A stretch of DNA of 64,000 nucleotides, taken from NCBI RefSeq assembly GCF_002117105.1, contig NZ_CP019343.1, forward strand, positions 1,178,001 through 1,242,000, given 5' to 3'. This DNA is from Oceanicoccus sagamiensis. GTDB lineage: Bacteria > Pseudomonadota > Gammaproteobacteria > Pseudomonadales > Dasaniaceae. Under the pieces are notes generated by a model. That model worked only from the letters and a program-made list of their open reading frames with translations, searched no databases and was not told the DNA's origin. Position numbers and translations under genes: made by a program. Positions 36,528 to 45,025 of the stretch are shown here, piece after piece; within the stretch, counting starts at the first letter, position 1, and each line of letters begins with the position of its first letter.

Positions 36528-37259
36528 TTATGTTTGATCACAATACGTTTGAGCCGCTGCAACATCCAGCGTACCTTCATAAATAGCGCGACCGGTAATA
36601 GCTCCCAAAATACCTTCGCCAGCGACCGCTTGCAGCGCTTTAATATCATCCATATTGGTAACGCCGCCAGAGGCAATCACTGGAATACTTGAGGCTTGCG
36701 CCATGGTGACTGTCTGCTCAACGTTCACGCCCTGCATCATACCGTCGCGGCTGATATCGGTATAAACAATCGATTCAACACCATCTTGCTCAAACCGTTT
36801 TGCCAACTCGGTGGCTTTAATATCAGACACTTCCGCCCAACCATCAGTGGCGACCAAACCGTCTTTGGCATCCAGCCCCACAATAATATGCCCGGGAAAA
36901 GCTTTACAGGCTTCGCTGACAAATTCGGGTTCTTTAACCGCTTTGGTGCCGATAATTAAATAATTTACACCGGCATTAATATAATGCTCGATAGTTTCCA
37001 AATTGCGAATACCGCCGCCAATCTGGATAGGCAGGTCAGGATAAGCTTTAGCAATAGCGGTAACCGCTTCACCGTTTATCGGCTTGCCATCAAAGGCGCC
37101 ATTTAAATCCACTAAATGCAAACGGCGGCAACCCGCCTCTACCCAGCGGCTTGCCATTTGCACCGGATCATCACCGTAAACGGTGGAATCATCCATCAAA
37201 CCCTGGCGTAGACGAACGCAGGCACCATCTTTTAAATCTATTGCAGGAATAATTAACAT
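36528..37259 (-). CDS. hisA: ProFAR isomerase HisA
   Basis: A 243-residue TIM barrel catalysing the fourth step of histidine synthesis. [18 protein letters not shown] at the N terminus has the catalytic aspartate; IQIGGGIRN and [10 protein letters not shown] are the phosphate-binding loops, and [12 protein letters not shown] carries the second catalytic region. It is in operon with hisH (42 bases upstream). The usual tight junction to hisF is broken by the repeat at 36457-36520. Confidence 0.97.
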   Translation of the reverse strand: MLIIPAIDLKDGACVRLRQGLMDDSTVYGDDPVQMASRWVEAGCRRLHLVDLNGAFDGKPINGEAVTAIAKAYPDLPIQIGGGIRNLETIEHYINAGVNYLIIGTKAVKEPEFVSEACKAFPGHIIVGLDAKDGLVATDGWAEVSDIKATELAKRFEQDGVESIVYTDISRDGMMQGVNVEQTVTMAQASSIPVIASGGVTNMDDIKALQAVAGEGILGAITGRAIYEGTLDVAAAQTYCDQT

Positions 37260-37301
37260 GTTTTAACTACCAGTCTGTATCAAATGGATCAAATTCTAAA
37301 A

Positions 37302-37964
37302 TTAACTTTGGCCATCCCACTGCAAAAAATTGCCCAGCAATTGCAAACCTGCTGTGCTACTTTTTTCCGGGTGGCACTGCACAGCAAACACATTATCGCG
37401 ATAGAGCGCTGCGTGAATATTAACGCCATAGCCTGCCGTTGCCGCGACTAAAGACGGTTCGGTAGTATGCACGTAATAGCTGTGCACAAAATAAAAACGG
37501 CTATCTTGTTCAATACCGGACCACATAGCGTGGTCAATAGTTTGGTGTAATTGGTTCCAACCCATATGCGGAACTTTAAGTGTGCTGCCATCGGTATCAT
37601 TTAATGGATTACCAAAAAACTTTACCTCGCCAGGGAATAAGCCCAGACAATTAACACCGTTATTTTCTTCACTGCTATTCATCAAGGCCTGCATACCTAC
37701 ACAAATCGCCAGCATGGGTTTACTCGCGGCAACTTCTGCTACCACTTGATCCACCCCGGTGCGAAGAATCTCTGCCATGCAATCACGAATTGCACCTACG
37801 CCGGGAAAAATAACCCGATCAGCCGCCATAATTTTTTCAGCATCGCCGGTAACAATAACCTCGACACGGTTATTCATAGTATCCGCAACATGCTGAACAG
37901 CACTGGCAACAGAATGCAAATTACCCATGCCGTAGTCAATGACAGCAACGGTACTTTTAGCCAT
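37302..37964 (-). CDS. hisH: Imidazole glycerol phosphate synthase, glutaminase subunit HisH
   Basis: A class I glutamine amidotransferase of 220 residues that feeds ammonia to His[18 protein letters not shown] opens the protein; the nucleophile cysteine is in AICVGMQAL, and the His-Glu pair is in [15 protein letters not shown] lies a few bases before the ATG. It is 72 bases downstream of hisB, a gap that holds a small hairpin (AAGCCGG/CCGGCTT at 38005-38023). Confidence 0.97.
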   Translation of the reverse strand: MAKSTVAVIDYGMGNLHSVASAVQHVADTMNNRVEVIVTGDAEKIMAADRVIFPGVGAIRDCMAEILRTGVDQVVAEVAASKPMLAICVGMQALMNSSEENNGVNCLGLFPGEVKFFGNPLNDTDGSTLKVPHMGWNQLHQTIDHAMWSGIEQDSRFYFVHSYYVHTTEPSLVAATAGYGVNIHAALYRDNVFAVQCHPEKSSTAGLQLLGNFLQWDGQS

Positions 37965-38036
37965 AGAGCTAACCCTGATAATTTAACCCATTAAAATGAA
38001 AATTAAGCCGGTAGTACCGGCTTATGCAAAAAGCAG

Positions 38037-38630
38037 CTACAGCGTGCCTTTGGTTGAGGGCATCACACCTTCCATACGCTCATCCGCAGCCAGCGCCATA
38101 CGCAGGGCACGACCAAACGCCTTAAACACGGTCTCGGCCTGGTGGTGAGTATTTTTACCGCGCAGATTATCAACATGCAGTGTCACTTTAGCGTGATTGA
38201 TAAAGCCCTGGAAAAACTCAATAAACAGATCGACATCAAAGCCACCGACCGAACCGCGAGTAAAGGGGACATGCCATTCCAGGCCGGGGCGGCCAGAAAA
38301 GTCTATCACCACCCGTGACAGGGCTTCGTCCAAAGGCACATAGGAGTGGCCGTAGCGCACGATGCCTTTTTTATCGCCTACCGCCTCGTTAAAGGCCTGG
38401 CCCAGGGTAATACCAATATCTTCCACTGTGTGGTGGGCATCAATATGCAAATCACCTTTGGCCTGAATATCCAGATCAATCAAACCGTGACGGGCAATCT
38501 GGTCCATCATATGGTCAAGAAAGGGGACACCGGTATCAAATCTGGCTTCGCCGGTACCGTCCAAATTGATCGATACAGTGATTTGGGTTTCGAGGGTATC
38601 CCGACTGATGGTGGCTTTACGATCCGCCAT
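38037..38630 (-). CDS. hisB: Imidazoleglycerol-phosphate dehydratase HisB (monofunctional)
   Basis: A 197-residue Mn-dependent dehydratase, step six of histidine synthesis. The metal ligands appear in [11 protein letters not shown] and [12 protein letters not shown]. There is no histidinol-phosphate phosphatase domain, unlike the bifunctional E. coli HisB, so this is the monofunctional form usual in pseudomonads and relatives. GGAGA precedes the ATG. It is the first gene of hisB-H-A-F; hisG, hisD and hisC are not here. Confidence 0.97.
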   Translation of the reverse strand: MADRKATISRDTLETQITVSINLDGTGEARFDTGVPFLDHMMDQIARHGLIDLDIQAKGDLHIDAHHTVEDIGITLGQAFNEAVGDKKGIVRYGHSYVPLDEALSRVVIDFSGRPGLEWHVPFTRGSVGGFDVDLFIEFFQGFINHAKVTLHVDNLRGKNTHHQAETVFKAFGRALRMALAADERMEGVMPSTKGTL

Positions 38631-38708
38631 GAAAGATTCTCCAAAAGGTCTGTTTATATAAACCTAGATTAACGATGCGAGCCGCAGCTTTTCTACGGCG
38701 AATTGGGT

Positions 38709-38737
38709 ATTATAAAAAAAGCGCACCAGCATTACAT
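38709..38737 (-). promoter_or_regulatory. Possible his operon promoter
   Basis: On the minus strand a perfect TATAAT (38714-38709) is preceded 17 bases upstream by ATGTAA, a poor -35 (three of six bases). It lies about 80 bp before hisB in the divergent hisB/mutY spacer. Confidence 0.35.
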
Positions 38738-38827
38738 CTATATGTTGCTCCCAGATGCTAAAAACAGGGAATAAAACCGATAAGCAGGGCCAAACACCCC
38801 AACAATCCACCCTATAGACCCCAATTA

Positions 38828-39886
38828 ATGACGAAACCCAGAGATTCTATCAATATCAGCAAACGGGTATTGCAGTGGTTCGACCACTCCGGCCGCAAAG
38901 ATCTGCCCTGGCAACAGGCGATTAACCCCTACCGGGTTTGGGTGTCGGAGATTATGCTGCAACAGACTCAGGTCAGTACAGTTATCCCCTACTTCCAGCG
39001 CTTTATGGAAGAACTACCCACCGTGGAAGCGCTGGCAGCAGCCAGTGAAGATCAGGTACTGCATCTGTGGACGGGGCTGGGCTATTATTCCCGCGCTCGC
39101 AATCTGCATAAGACGGCACAGCTAGTCTGCGCTGAGCATCAGGGAGAGTTTCCCAATACCGTGGCAGGGCTTAGCGAATTACCCGGTATTGGCCGCTCAA
39201 CGGCCGGAGCCATTGTTTCCATTGCCTTCCAGCTACCCGCCGCCATTCTGGACGGCAATGTTAAGCGGGTATTGGCCCGTTTCCACGCTATCGAAGGCTG
39301 GCCCGGACAAACGGCGGTATTAAAAAACCTCTGGCAGGTAGCAGAAGCCCATGCCCCCAGGCAAAGAGTTGCTGACTACAGTCAGGCGATGATGGATTTA
39401 GGCGCCACCCTGTGCACCCGCTCCAAACCAGCCTGTGCACTATGCCCCCTGAAGAAAGACTGCATCGCCCATGCAGACGGCACTGAATTGCAATTTCCCG
39501 GTAAAAAACCCAAGAAAAAGCTGCCCGTCAAAACCACACAGATGCTGATTATCAAAAATGCAGAGAATGAACTGCTACTGGAGAAAAGACCCCCCAGCGG
39601 AATTTGGGGCGGCTTATGGGTTTTCCCTCAAATCAGCACCGATGAGGATGCCAGCCACTACTGTGAGGATTATTTGGGTCAGGCACCTGGCCATATCGAG
39701 CACTGGGATCGCTATCGCCATACCTTTAGCCATTACCACCTGGATATCAGCCCGGTGGTTATTAGCCTCGATAAAGCCCCGTCGATAGTCATGGAAGCTG
39801 ACCGACAGCTCTGGTATAACCTGCACCAACCAGCAACTATCGGCCTGGCAGCCCCCATCAAAAAGCTGATGGCCAAACTTATCTAA
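38828..39886 (+). CDS. mutY: A/G-specific adenine glycosylase MutY
   Basis: Removes adenine mispaired with 8-oxoguanine. The 352-residue protein has EIMLQQTQV with the catalytic glutamate, the helix-hairpin-helix [24 protein letters not shown] with the catalytic aspartate, a [4Fe-4S] cluster loop (cysteines in [17 protein letters not shown]) and a C-terminal NUDIX-like 8-oxoG recognition domain (about residues 230-350). yggX follows 14 bases later, as in most gammaproteobacteria. Confidence 0.97.
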   Translation: MTKPRDSINISKRVLQWFDHSGRKDLPWQQAINPYRVWVSEIMLQQTQVSTVIPYFQRFMEELPTVEALAAASEDQVLHLWTGLGYYSRARNLHKTAQLVCAEHQGEFPNTVAGLSELPGIGRSTAGAIVSIAFQLPAAILDGNVKRVLARFHAIEGWPGQTAVLKNLWQVAEAHAPRQRVADYSQAMMDLGATLCTRSKPACALCPLKKDCIAHADGTELQFPGKKPKKKLPVKTTQMLIIKNAENELLLEKRPPSGIWGGLWVFPQISTDEDASHYCEDYLGQAPGHIEHWDRYRHTFSHYHLDISPVVISLDKAPSIVMEADRQLWYNLHQPATIGLAAPIKKLMAKLI

Positions 39887-39900
39887 CGAGTCGAATTACC

Positions 39901-40176
39901 ATGTCACGCACTGTGTTTTGCAAGAAATACCAACAGGACCTTGAGGGTCTAAATACCCCACCCTACCCCGGCGCCAAGGGGCAGGAGATCTTTGACACCA
40001 TATCCAAAAAGGCCTGGGAAGAATGGCTGGCCCACCAAACCATGCTGATTAACGAGCGCCAGCTCAATATGATTGATGCCAAGGACCGCCAATTCCTGCA
40101 AGAACAGATGGATAAGTTTATGGCTGGCGAGGACTATGCCAAAGCCGATGGCTATGTACCGGAAGAGAATAAATAA
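39901..40176 (+). CDS. Fe(2+)-trafficking protein YggX
   Basis: A 91-residue protein of the YggX family, protecting Fe-S clusters from oxidation. [17 protein letters not shown] with the conserved Cys7, [20 protein letters not shown] and [18 protein letters not shown] are the family signatures. It is co-transcribed with mutY. A tRNA-Phe gene and an integrase lie downstream, marking the edge of the accessory region. Confidence 0.96.
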   Translation: MSRTVFCKKYQQDLEGLNTPPYPGAKGQEIFDTISKKAWEEWLAHQTMLINERQLNMIDAKDRQFLQEQMDKFMAGEDYAKADGYVPEENK

Positions 40177-40191
40177 GGGTAATAGTCGCTC

Positions 40192-40220
40192 TTGACTCAG
40201 GCGCTGCTTCCCTGTTTAAT
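40192..40220 (+). promoter_or_regulatory. Probable promoter of tRNA-Phe
   Basis: TTGACT (40192-40197), a 17-base spacer and TTTAAT (40215-40220). A GC-rich stretch, ACGCGCC, directly follows the -10, the kind of discriminator seen at stable-RNA promoters under stringent control. The tRNA begins about 50 bases further on. Confidence 0.6.
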
Positions 40221-40279
40221 ACGCGCCTCTTGTGACTTGGCCGATTGTTCAAATAGTGGTCAATGCAAGTATCAGGTTT

Positions 40280-40355
40280 GCCCGGTTAGCTCAGTCGGTA
40301 GAGCAGGGGATTGAAAATCCCCGTGTCCGTGGTTCGATTCCGCGACCGGGCACCA
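40280..40355 (+). tRNA. tRNA-Phe (anticodon GAA)
   Basis: 76 bases including an encoded CCA. The acceptor stem GCCCGGT pairs with ACCGGGC (one G-T-free 7-bp stem), the D arm is GCTCAGTCGGTAGAGC, the anticodon stem GGGGA/TCCCC encloses the loop with GAA, and the T arm GTCCGTGGTTCGATTCCGCG folds normally. The gene is intact. A tyrosine integrase begins 176 bp downstream, so its 3' end is the likely integration site of the element that follows. Confidence 0.97.
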
Positions 40356-40389
40356 TTACATAAATCGATAATGTCCATTATCGTCCTAG

Positions 40390-40415
40390 AAGCCCCGCAC
40401 TGCGGGGCTTTTTTG
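40390..40415 (+). terminator. Terminator after tRNA-Phe
   Basis: A perfect 10-bp stem AAGCCCCGCA/TGCGGGGCTT with a one-base centre (effective loop of a few bases), followed by TTTT, 34 bases past the tRNA. Confidence 0.85.
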
Positions 40416-40446
40416 TTTATACTGCTTCCTAAGCCATCCAAGGACA

Positions 40447-40519
40447 TGCCCCCACATCCGGAGCATTTTGGGGGCACATATGGGGGCACATCCCAAACGC
40501 CAATAATTTGTGCCCCCAA
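40447..40519. promoter_or_regulatory. Four TGGGGGCA octamers before the integrase
   Basis: The octamer TGGGGGCA/TGCCCCCA occurs four times in 73 bp, at 40447-40454 and 40511-40518 (TGCCCCCA) and 40469-40476 and 40481-40488 (TGGGGGCA). The outer two are inverted relative to the inner two. Such iterated sites between att and int are typical arm-type integrase or excisionase binding sites. Confidence 0.6.
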
Positions 40520-40531
40520 AGGGAGGGATAA

Positions 40532-41770
40532 ATGGCGCTAACTGATTCAAAAATAAGGAATTTAAAGCCAAGAGATAAGACCTATAGGGTCGCAGATGAA
40601 AAGGGGCTATATCTCGAGGTTTTCCCAAACAGCTCCAAGTACTGGCGACACAAATACCGCTTCAACGGCAAAGAAAAGCGGCTAGCTTATGGTGTCTATC
40701 CAGAAGTCACTCTAAAAGAAGCCCGCTCCAAACGCGACACCTCCCGCAAGCTGTTAGAACATGATACCGACCCAGGCGCAGCCAAGCTGGCAAAGAAAGC
40801 TGCAATAAGTGAAGCCGCTGCTAATAGCTTCCAGATAGTGGCCCTTGAATGGTATGAAAAGCAAAAGCCCACATGGGCGACAAGCACCGCAAAAAAGCGC
40901 AAAGCTCTGATTGATAACGACCTGATACCGTGGTTGGGCAAACGCCCTGTCAGCGATATTAGCGCCGCCGAAATACTCACCACCCTGCAACGCATAGAAA
41001 ATCGTGGAGCCAAAGAAACCGCTCACAACGGCCGCCAAGTTGCTTCCCAAATATTTCGCTATGCCAGACTAACCCAACGCTGCACTCATGACCCCGTGCA
41101 AGATCTCAAAGGGGCATTATCGCCTAAGCAAACCAATCACCGCCCCGCCATCACCGAGCCAGCAGAACTGGGAAAACTATTAGTCGCTATAGACGAATAC
41201 CAAGGTACTCATATTGTCCGCTCATTGCTGGCCCTTTGCCCCCTATTATTTCAGCGACCTGGCGAAATGATTGCCATGGAATGGCAAGAGATCGATTTAG
41301 AGTCCGGCGAATGGCAACTACCTGCAGATAAGATGAAAATGAAGACTGCTCACCTTGTACCACTGCCACAACAAGCTATAGCCATAATAAAAGACTTACA
41401 TCCCCTTACTGGACAGAGCCGCTATGTTTTCCCCAACCAAAGCAAGCGTCGCACCCATCACGCCAGCAATGGCACCATTAACAAAGCCTTGCAAAATATT
41501 GGGATAGATACCAAAACCGTTCACTGCGCTCATGGTTTTCGTGCCACTGCACGCACAATACTTGATGAGCAACTGGGTTTTCGGGCGGAGTGGATAGAGC
41601 ACCAACTGGCGCATCAGGTACGGGACACCTTAGGTCGAGCTTATAACCGCACCAAACACCTACCACAAAGGGCCGAGATGATGCAGAAATGGGCCGATTA
41701 TTTAGACACACTTAAAATAGAGACTTCGCAGAGTAATATTCTTGTAGGTAATTTTAGTAAGGAAATCTAG
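40532..41770 (+). CDS. Tyrosine-type site-specific integrase (tRNA-Phe island)
   Basis: A 412-residue P4-like integrase. The N terminus MALTDSKIRNLKPRDKTYRV with GLYLEV belongs to the DUF4102 arm-binding domain; a SAM-like core-binding domain follows (about residues 100-185) and then the catalytic domain. Catalytic residues visible are R242 in QRPGE, H334-R337 in HGFR, H361 in LAHQV and the nucleophile Y371 in GRAYNRT. All are intact, so the enzyme may be active. GGGAGG lies eight bases before the ATG. It presumably inserted its element into the 3' end of the adjacent tRNA-Phe gene. Confidence 0.95.
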   Translation: MALTDSKIRNLKPRDKTYRVADEKGLYLEVFPNSSKYWRHKYRFNGKEKRLAYGVYPEVTLKEARSKRDTSRKLLEHDTDPGAAKLAKKAAISEAAANSFQIVALEWYEKQKPTWATSTAKKRKALIDNDLIPWLGKRPVSDISAAEILTTLQRIENRGAKETAHNGRQVASQIFRYARLTQRCTHDPVQDLKGALSPKQTNHRPAITEPAELGKLLVAIDEYQGTHIVRSLLALCPLLFQRPGEMIAMEWQEIDLESGEWQLPADKMKMKTAHLVPLPQQAIAIIKDLHPLTGQSRYVFPNQSKRRTHHASNGTINKALQNIGIDTKTVHCAHGFRATARTILDEQLGFRAEWIEHQLAHQVRDTLGRAYNRTKHLPQRAEMMQKWADYLDTLKIETSQSNILVGNFSKEI

Positions 41771-41776
41771 AGGTTT

Positions 41777-42088
41777 ATGCCATCAGCGGCACAACATTCA
41801 TTCTATTTAAAATACCCCCAAGATACTAACTGGGTTGTTCATGTCTTGATCAAACGTCTGCTGCCTTATGGCTTTGTACTGTCGTTAAAACCATCCCCTA
41901 CCGTGTTGCTGAGCTGGGCATTTTCCTTTTCTCTTGCTTCACTAATTACTGCTAGCGAGGATATCAAAAAAATCAAAATTAAAGAGCACTCAAAAATAAT
42001 ATTTATTTTTCCTTTATCCAAAAGACTACTGGTTTTATCCATTCATCTCTTGGTAGATAAAACGCGCCATGCTGCTTACCAGTATTAA
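41777..42088 (+). CDS. Doubtful small hypothetical protein
   Basis: An open frame of 103 codons starting six bases after the integrase stop, with AGAGGTTT just before the ATG. The product has hydrophobic stretches (VLLSWAFSFSLASLITA and IIFIFPLSKRLLVLSIHLLV) but no recognisable domain. It may be a short membrane protein of the element or a chance frame. Confidence 0.25.
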   Translation: MPSAAQHSFYLKYPQDTNWVVHVLIKRLLPYGFVLSLKPSPTVLLSWAFSFSLASLITASEDIKKIKIKEHSKIIFIFPLSKRLLVLSIHLLVDKTRHAAYQY

Positions 42089-42234
42089 TAGCTACTTCCG
42101 TAAAAGAAGACGGCGCGGGCGATCTATTGGCTGAGTATAGGAAGAACAGAAGCCCGCTTTCACAAACGCTCACTTATCTTAAACACCTCAGAAGCCAAAA
42201 ACCCCACCTCAAATGCCAAACTTTTGTTTCCACT
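42089..42234. other. Non-coding stretch before the inverted-repeat element
   Basis: No supportable gene was seen on either strand here. Together with the next two entries it makes a gap of about 300 bp between the integrase side and the ABC fragment. Confidence 0.5.
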
Positions 42235-42305
42235 GAATTCTGGGGACAGTTTACTTATCTCTTCTTTGTACTATCCGTTAGTTAAGTAAACTGTCCCCGG
42301 AATTC
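42235..42305. repeat. 71-bp inverted-repeat element (MITE/REP-like)
   Basis: Arms of 23 bp, GAATTCTGGGGACAGTTTAC... at 42235-42257 and its complement at 42283-42305 with one mismatch, flank a 25-base centre. Sequences containing GGGGACAGT next to GAATTC recur in gammaproteobacteria near Y1/REP-associated transposases (my recollection), so this is probably a non-autonomous mobile repeat. No transposase is nearby. Confidence 0.75.
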
Positions 42306-42388
42306 GCAGAAATTTTTAAAGTGCTTGGCTCAAAGGTAGTTTCAAAAATCAAAGATAATGATTCTTCAAAGAAACTGCTCGTTTGGGA

Positions 42389-42910
42389 ATGATTAGGGAA
42401 ATGGTCGAGTTTATGGAAAACTCACTTCCTGAATTGATTGCAAGCGTGATTGGTCTAGTTGGAGTTATTGTAATTATTGCTTCTTTGAATCTTAATGTTT
42501 TTATAGGAAGCATTGTTGCTACAGTTTTAATATTTATTGTTTATGTCGCTACAAGCAAAAAAACAGTTTCGTTGAACAAATCCTATAATGACGAACTTGA
42601 AAATCAGGTAGCTGCAATTTCAAAAAATGAAGTTTCTCATCTTGATAAGCATCTGCGAGATATAATGAAGTGGAATATCAAACTGTCAGATCTTGAGGCA
42701 ATAAATTTTTCTATCGCTTTTATAATCTTAATTAGCTTTTTGGTTATGTCTATAATTATTTCCGTTGATGACGGAATCGTGCAGTATGGCTCTCTATTTG
42801 CACTAATAATGTATGTTTTTCAATATATGGAAAATGTTGCAAATCTCCCATTCTTTTATCAGAACTGGTTGCGGTTAACTGAAATAAAAGAAAGGATTGA
42901 AAACATATAA
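42389..42910 (+). CDS. ABC transporter six-TM domain protein, N-terminally truncated
   Basis: A 173-residue fragment. MIREMVEFMENSLPELIASV, four hydrophobic segments (e.g. IGLVGVIVIIASL, VATVLIFIVYVA, FSIAFIILISFLVMSIII) and the end NLPFFYQNWLRLTEIKERI resemble the C-terminal two thirds of single-domain ABC membrane proteins (PF13748 type), which normally start 70-80 residues earlier. The 5' part is missing, with a stop codon 28 bases upstream in frame and the inverted-repeat element just before it. The DNA is clearly AT-richer than the core genes. Probably a transferred remnant; whether it is translated is unknown. Confidence 0.65.
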   Translation: MIREMVEFMENSLPELIASVIGLVGVIVIIASLNLNVFIGSIVATVLIFIVYVATSKKTVSLNKSYNDELENQVAAISKNEVSHLDKHLRDIMKWNIKLSDLEAINFSIAFIILISFLVMSIIISVDDGIVQYGSLFALIMYVFQYMENVANLPFFYQNWLRLTEIKERIENI

Positions 42911-42918
42911 TTTTTAAT

Positions 42919-42951
42919 TTTCTCTAGTTTGATATTAGAGAAAGATTTTTT
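42919..42951 (+). terminator. Terminator after the ABC fragment
   Basis: TTTCTCTA (42919-42926) pairs perfectly with TAGAGAAA (42936-42943), loop of nine, followed by GATTTTTT. It overlaps the stop codon of the convergent RHS-GNAT gene. Confidence 0.6.
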
Positions 42952-43843
42952 ACTTTTTGAATTTTAGCCTCAAAACATCATTATTCGACGCTTCATCAAA
43001 ATATTCCTTCATAAACTCAAAACCGTATTTGTCATAAAATGCTCTCCCAATTTTATTCTTTTTGAAAACTTCTACTTCGAGTTCATCGTGGAGTTCAAGA
43101 ATGAGATTTACCAGTTTTGTGCCGATTCCTTTTGAGTGTTGATCAGGCAAAACAAAGAGACCGCCGATTTCGTTGCCAATCATTCCGATAAAGCCAACAA
43201 TTTTATCTTCCTCTTCATAAACCCATGTTTCGGAATTTGGTATGTAAATTTCGTGCATATCTTTTTTTACTTTTTTCACAAAGTCAGGTTCAAGAAATGG
43301 ATGTGCCAGAGTAGATGATTGATACCAAATATCAACGACGTTCTCGAGGTCTTTTTCTTTATATTTTCTAATCGTATTTATTTTTGTTTCCTTTTTGCAT
43401 TCGTTAAAAAGTATAACTATTTGCACATAGCCTACCCTTTTTGCGCCTTGCTTGGCTAGCTCCCCTCCCATGTTCACAACTTTATCTTGAGCATAATCAG
43501 CTGGCACACTAACTATTTTTTCTTTTAACACACAACTAAGAAAACACCTGCCTTGATCTACAGCGTTATCAAATCCGTTTTCAAACCCTAGAGGAAGAGG
43601 TAATCCACCGCCGCTTACGCTTCCAATTGAACCAAAACTAGAACCAAAGCTATCCAAACCAAAAGGATCAACTGCATTGAATGGGTTCTGCTCAACATAC
43701 CCATAATTATGATTGAGCCGAAAGGGATCGTGGAGATGCGTACCACCTTGTAAATTAATTCCCTGCTTTAATGCTACCTGCATTGTAGGGTCGGAATAAT
43801 CTTTCATTATCCCAATAGGGTCAGCCTGAATATACCTCCCCAA
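42950..43843 (-). CDS. RHS-core remnant fused in frame to a GNAT acetyltransferase
   Basis: A 297-codon frame with two parts. Residues 1-63 are the end of an RHS repeat-associated core (GRYIQADPIG, NYGYVEQNPFNAVDPFGL). In-frame RHS sequence continues upstream (YNYYRDYDPTLGRYIQADP) to a stop at 43892-43894, so the large RHS shell is missing. Residues 64-154 are an undefined link with three cysteines. From about residue 155 a complete YjaB-like GNAT domain follows, with TIRKYKEKDLENVVDIW, the acetyl-CoA loop HSKGIGTKLV and FYDKYGFE. Either this is an orphan RHS tip whose variable C terminus is an acetyltransferase, or a separate GNAT gene became joined to RHS debris. The start shown is a TTG; true translation is uncertain. 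Confidence 0.7.
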   Translation of the reverse strand: MGRYIQADPIGIMKDYSDPTMQVALKQGINLQGGTHLHDPFRLNHNYGYVEQNPFNAVDPFGLDSFGSSFGSIGSVSGGGLPLPLGFENGFDNAVDQGRCFLSCVLKEKIVSVPADYAQDKVVNMGGELAKQGAKRVGYVQIVILFNECKKETKINTIRKYKEKDLENVVDIWYQSSTLAHPFLEPDFVKKVKKDMHEIYIPNSETWVYEEEDKIVGFIGMIGNEIGGLFVLPDQHSKGIGTKLVNLILELHDELEVEVFKKNKIGRAFYDKYGFEFMKEYFDEASNNDVLRLKFKK

Positions 43844-43891
43844 TGTGGGATCATAATCCCGATAGTAGTTATAAACAATCCAAGGTTGTAA

Positions 43892-44272
43892 CTACCTAAC
43901 TCTTCGATCTATAGCTTCATTGTTTATATCCGGAGCAAACAATCCACTGTTATGCATGTCGATATTGATAAGATTCAAGAACATCAATCCATTGACTATC
44001 ATTTGATTTCGCAACGATACCCTGTTGATTTTATATTATCAAATAAATTTCCGTCTACGCAAAGCGGCCACCCATTCGCTTTTCCACGAGACAGCAAGCC
44101 GCAGAGAAATCCGCCAAGGCCATGCTTTAGGCTTTTATTTTTTGGAGATTACGAAAAAAGGAAATAGAATCGAATAAAAAGCTTTATTAGCGATTTTTTC
44201 GTAAGAAGACTTGTTTAAAACGTATTGAAAATAAAAACCTTAGGGCGACAGTCTAATATTTTAAACCACTAA
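43892..44272. other. Gap without a supportable gene
   Basis: About 380 bp between the broken RHS frame and the deacetylase stop. It is AT-rich. A 71-codon plus-strand frame (43952-44167) has no family resemblance and no ribosome-binding site. Nothing else is seen. Confidence 0.5.
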
Positions 44273-45022
44273 CTACGAGTCAGCACCAATCTTTTTGAGC
44301 GCAGCATCAACTCGCAAAATTTCACACTGTCTATTGGCACACTGATCAACAACCCATTGGAAATCATCGATCGATGTTCCCCATGGCCCGTGATCATCCG
44401 CCACGTCATGGGTGTAAAAGACTAACCATGCCTTTTTTTGAATTGCCTGCTCTAGGATGTTGAGAATATGTTCGCGACTAAATGTCTCAGAATACAGGCT
44501 AACCGCGCGAAGATGAGATAAATCGGTTTTCCCTACGTTCAAGCCTTCATCACTGGTTCGCATACTTGTATACAGATTTCTCAGCACACGCTTTGAACGC
44601 GGCCCCACAGAACCAAAGGGATAGGCAAAGTTTTTTATAGCGTACTCTGGCAATATTTTTTGTATAGCCTGAGTATTTTGGGAACAATCCGCTATCGTAG
44701 CCGCCCCGGATGCCCAACGTAAATTCGTATGATGAAACGTATGGCAACCTATTTCATGGCCCGCATCAGCGAGCTGGTACATATGCTCTGGAGCTAAAAA
44801 AGAACTTCCATCGGGATTAATTCCCGATGCTACATAGTAAGTTCCTCTGACATTGTTATCTTCAAGGATTTTAGCGCCATGGGTTACAGCGGAAACGGGT
44901 ACGTCATCGAAGGTAAAAGACACCAGACATTTATCAAGCTCAATATACTGTGACTTACTGAAGGTTGATTCCAGTAAAAGTTGTTTTGCTGCTTTCAAAA
45001 GTACTTTCGGGTTCGACAACAT
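44273..45022 (-). CDS. Polysaccharide deacetylase (NodB family)
   Basis: A 249-residue enzyme of carbohydrate esterase family 4. The metal-binding motif TFDDVPVS supplies the catalytic Asp pair, HTFHHTN the two His ligands, and FAYPFGSVGPRS and VFYTHDVADD the remaining active-site loops. It has no clear signal peptide, so it may act on cytoplasmic or lipid-linked sugar. It starts three bases after the stop of the FkbH-like gene, so the two are co-transcribed and likely modify the same glycan. Confidence 0.88.
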   Translation of the reverse strand: MLSNPKVLLKAAKQLLLESTFSKSQYIELDKCLVSFTFDDVPVSAVTHGAKILEDNNVRGTYYVASGINPDGSSFLAPEHMYQLADAGHEIGCHTFHHTNLRWASGAATIADCSQNTQAIQKILPEYAIKNFAYPFGSVGPRSKRVLRNLYTSMRTSDEGLNVGKTDLSHLRAVSLYSETFSREHILNILEQAIQKKAWLVFYTHDVADDHGPWGTSIDDFQWVVDQCANRQCEILRVDAALKKIGADS

Positions 45023-45025
45023 GGT

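Noticed and set aside
42950-43450. Integron gene cassette carrying the GNAT gene
   Set aside because: A stand-alone AT-rich GNAT gene is typical cassette content, but no attC-like site or integron integrase was seen.
43952-44167. 71-codon plus-strand open frame
   Set aside because: No ribosome-binding site, no family resemblance, and a broken-gene neighbourhood. Treated as chance.
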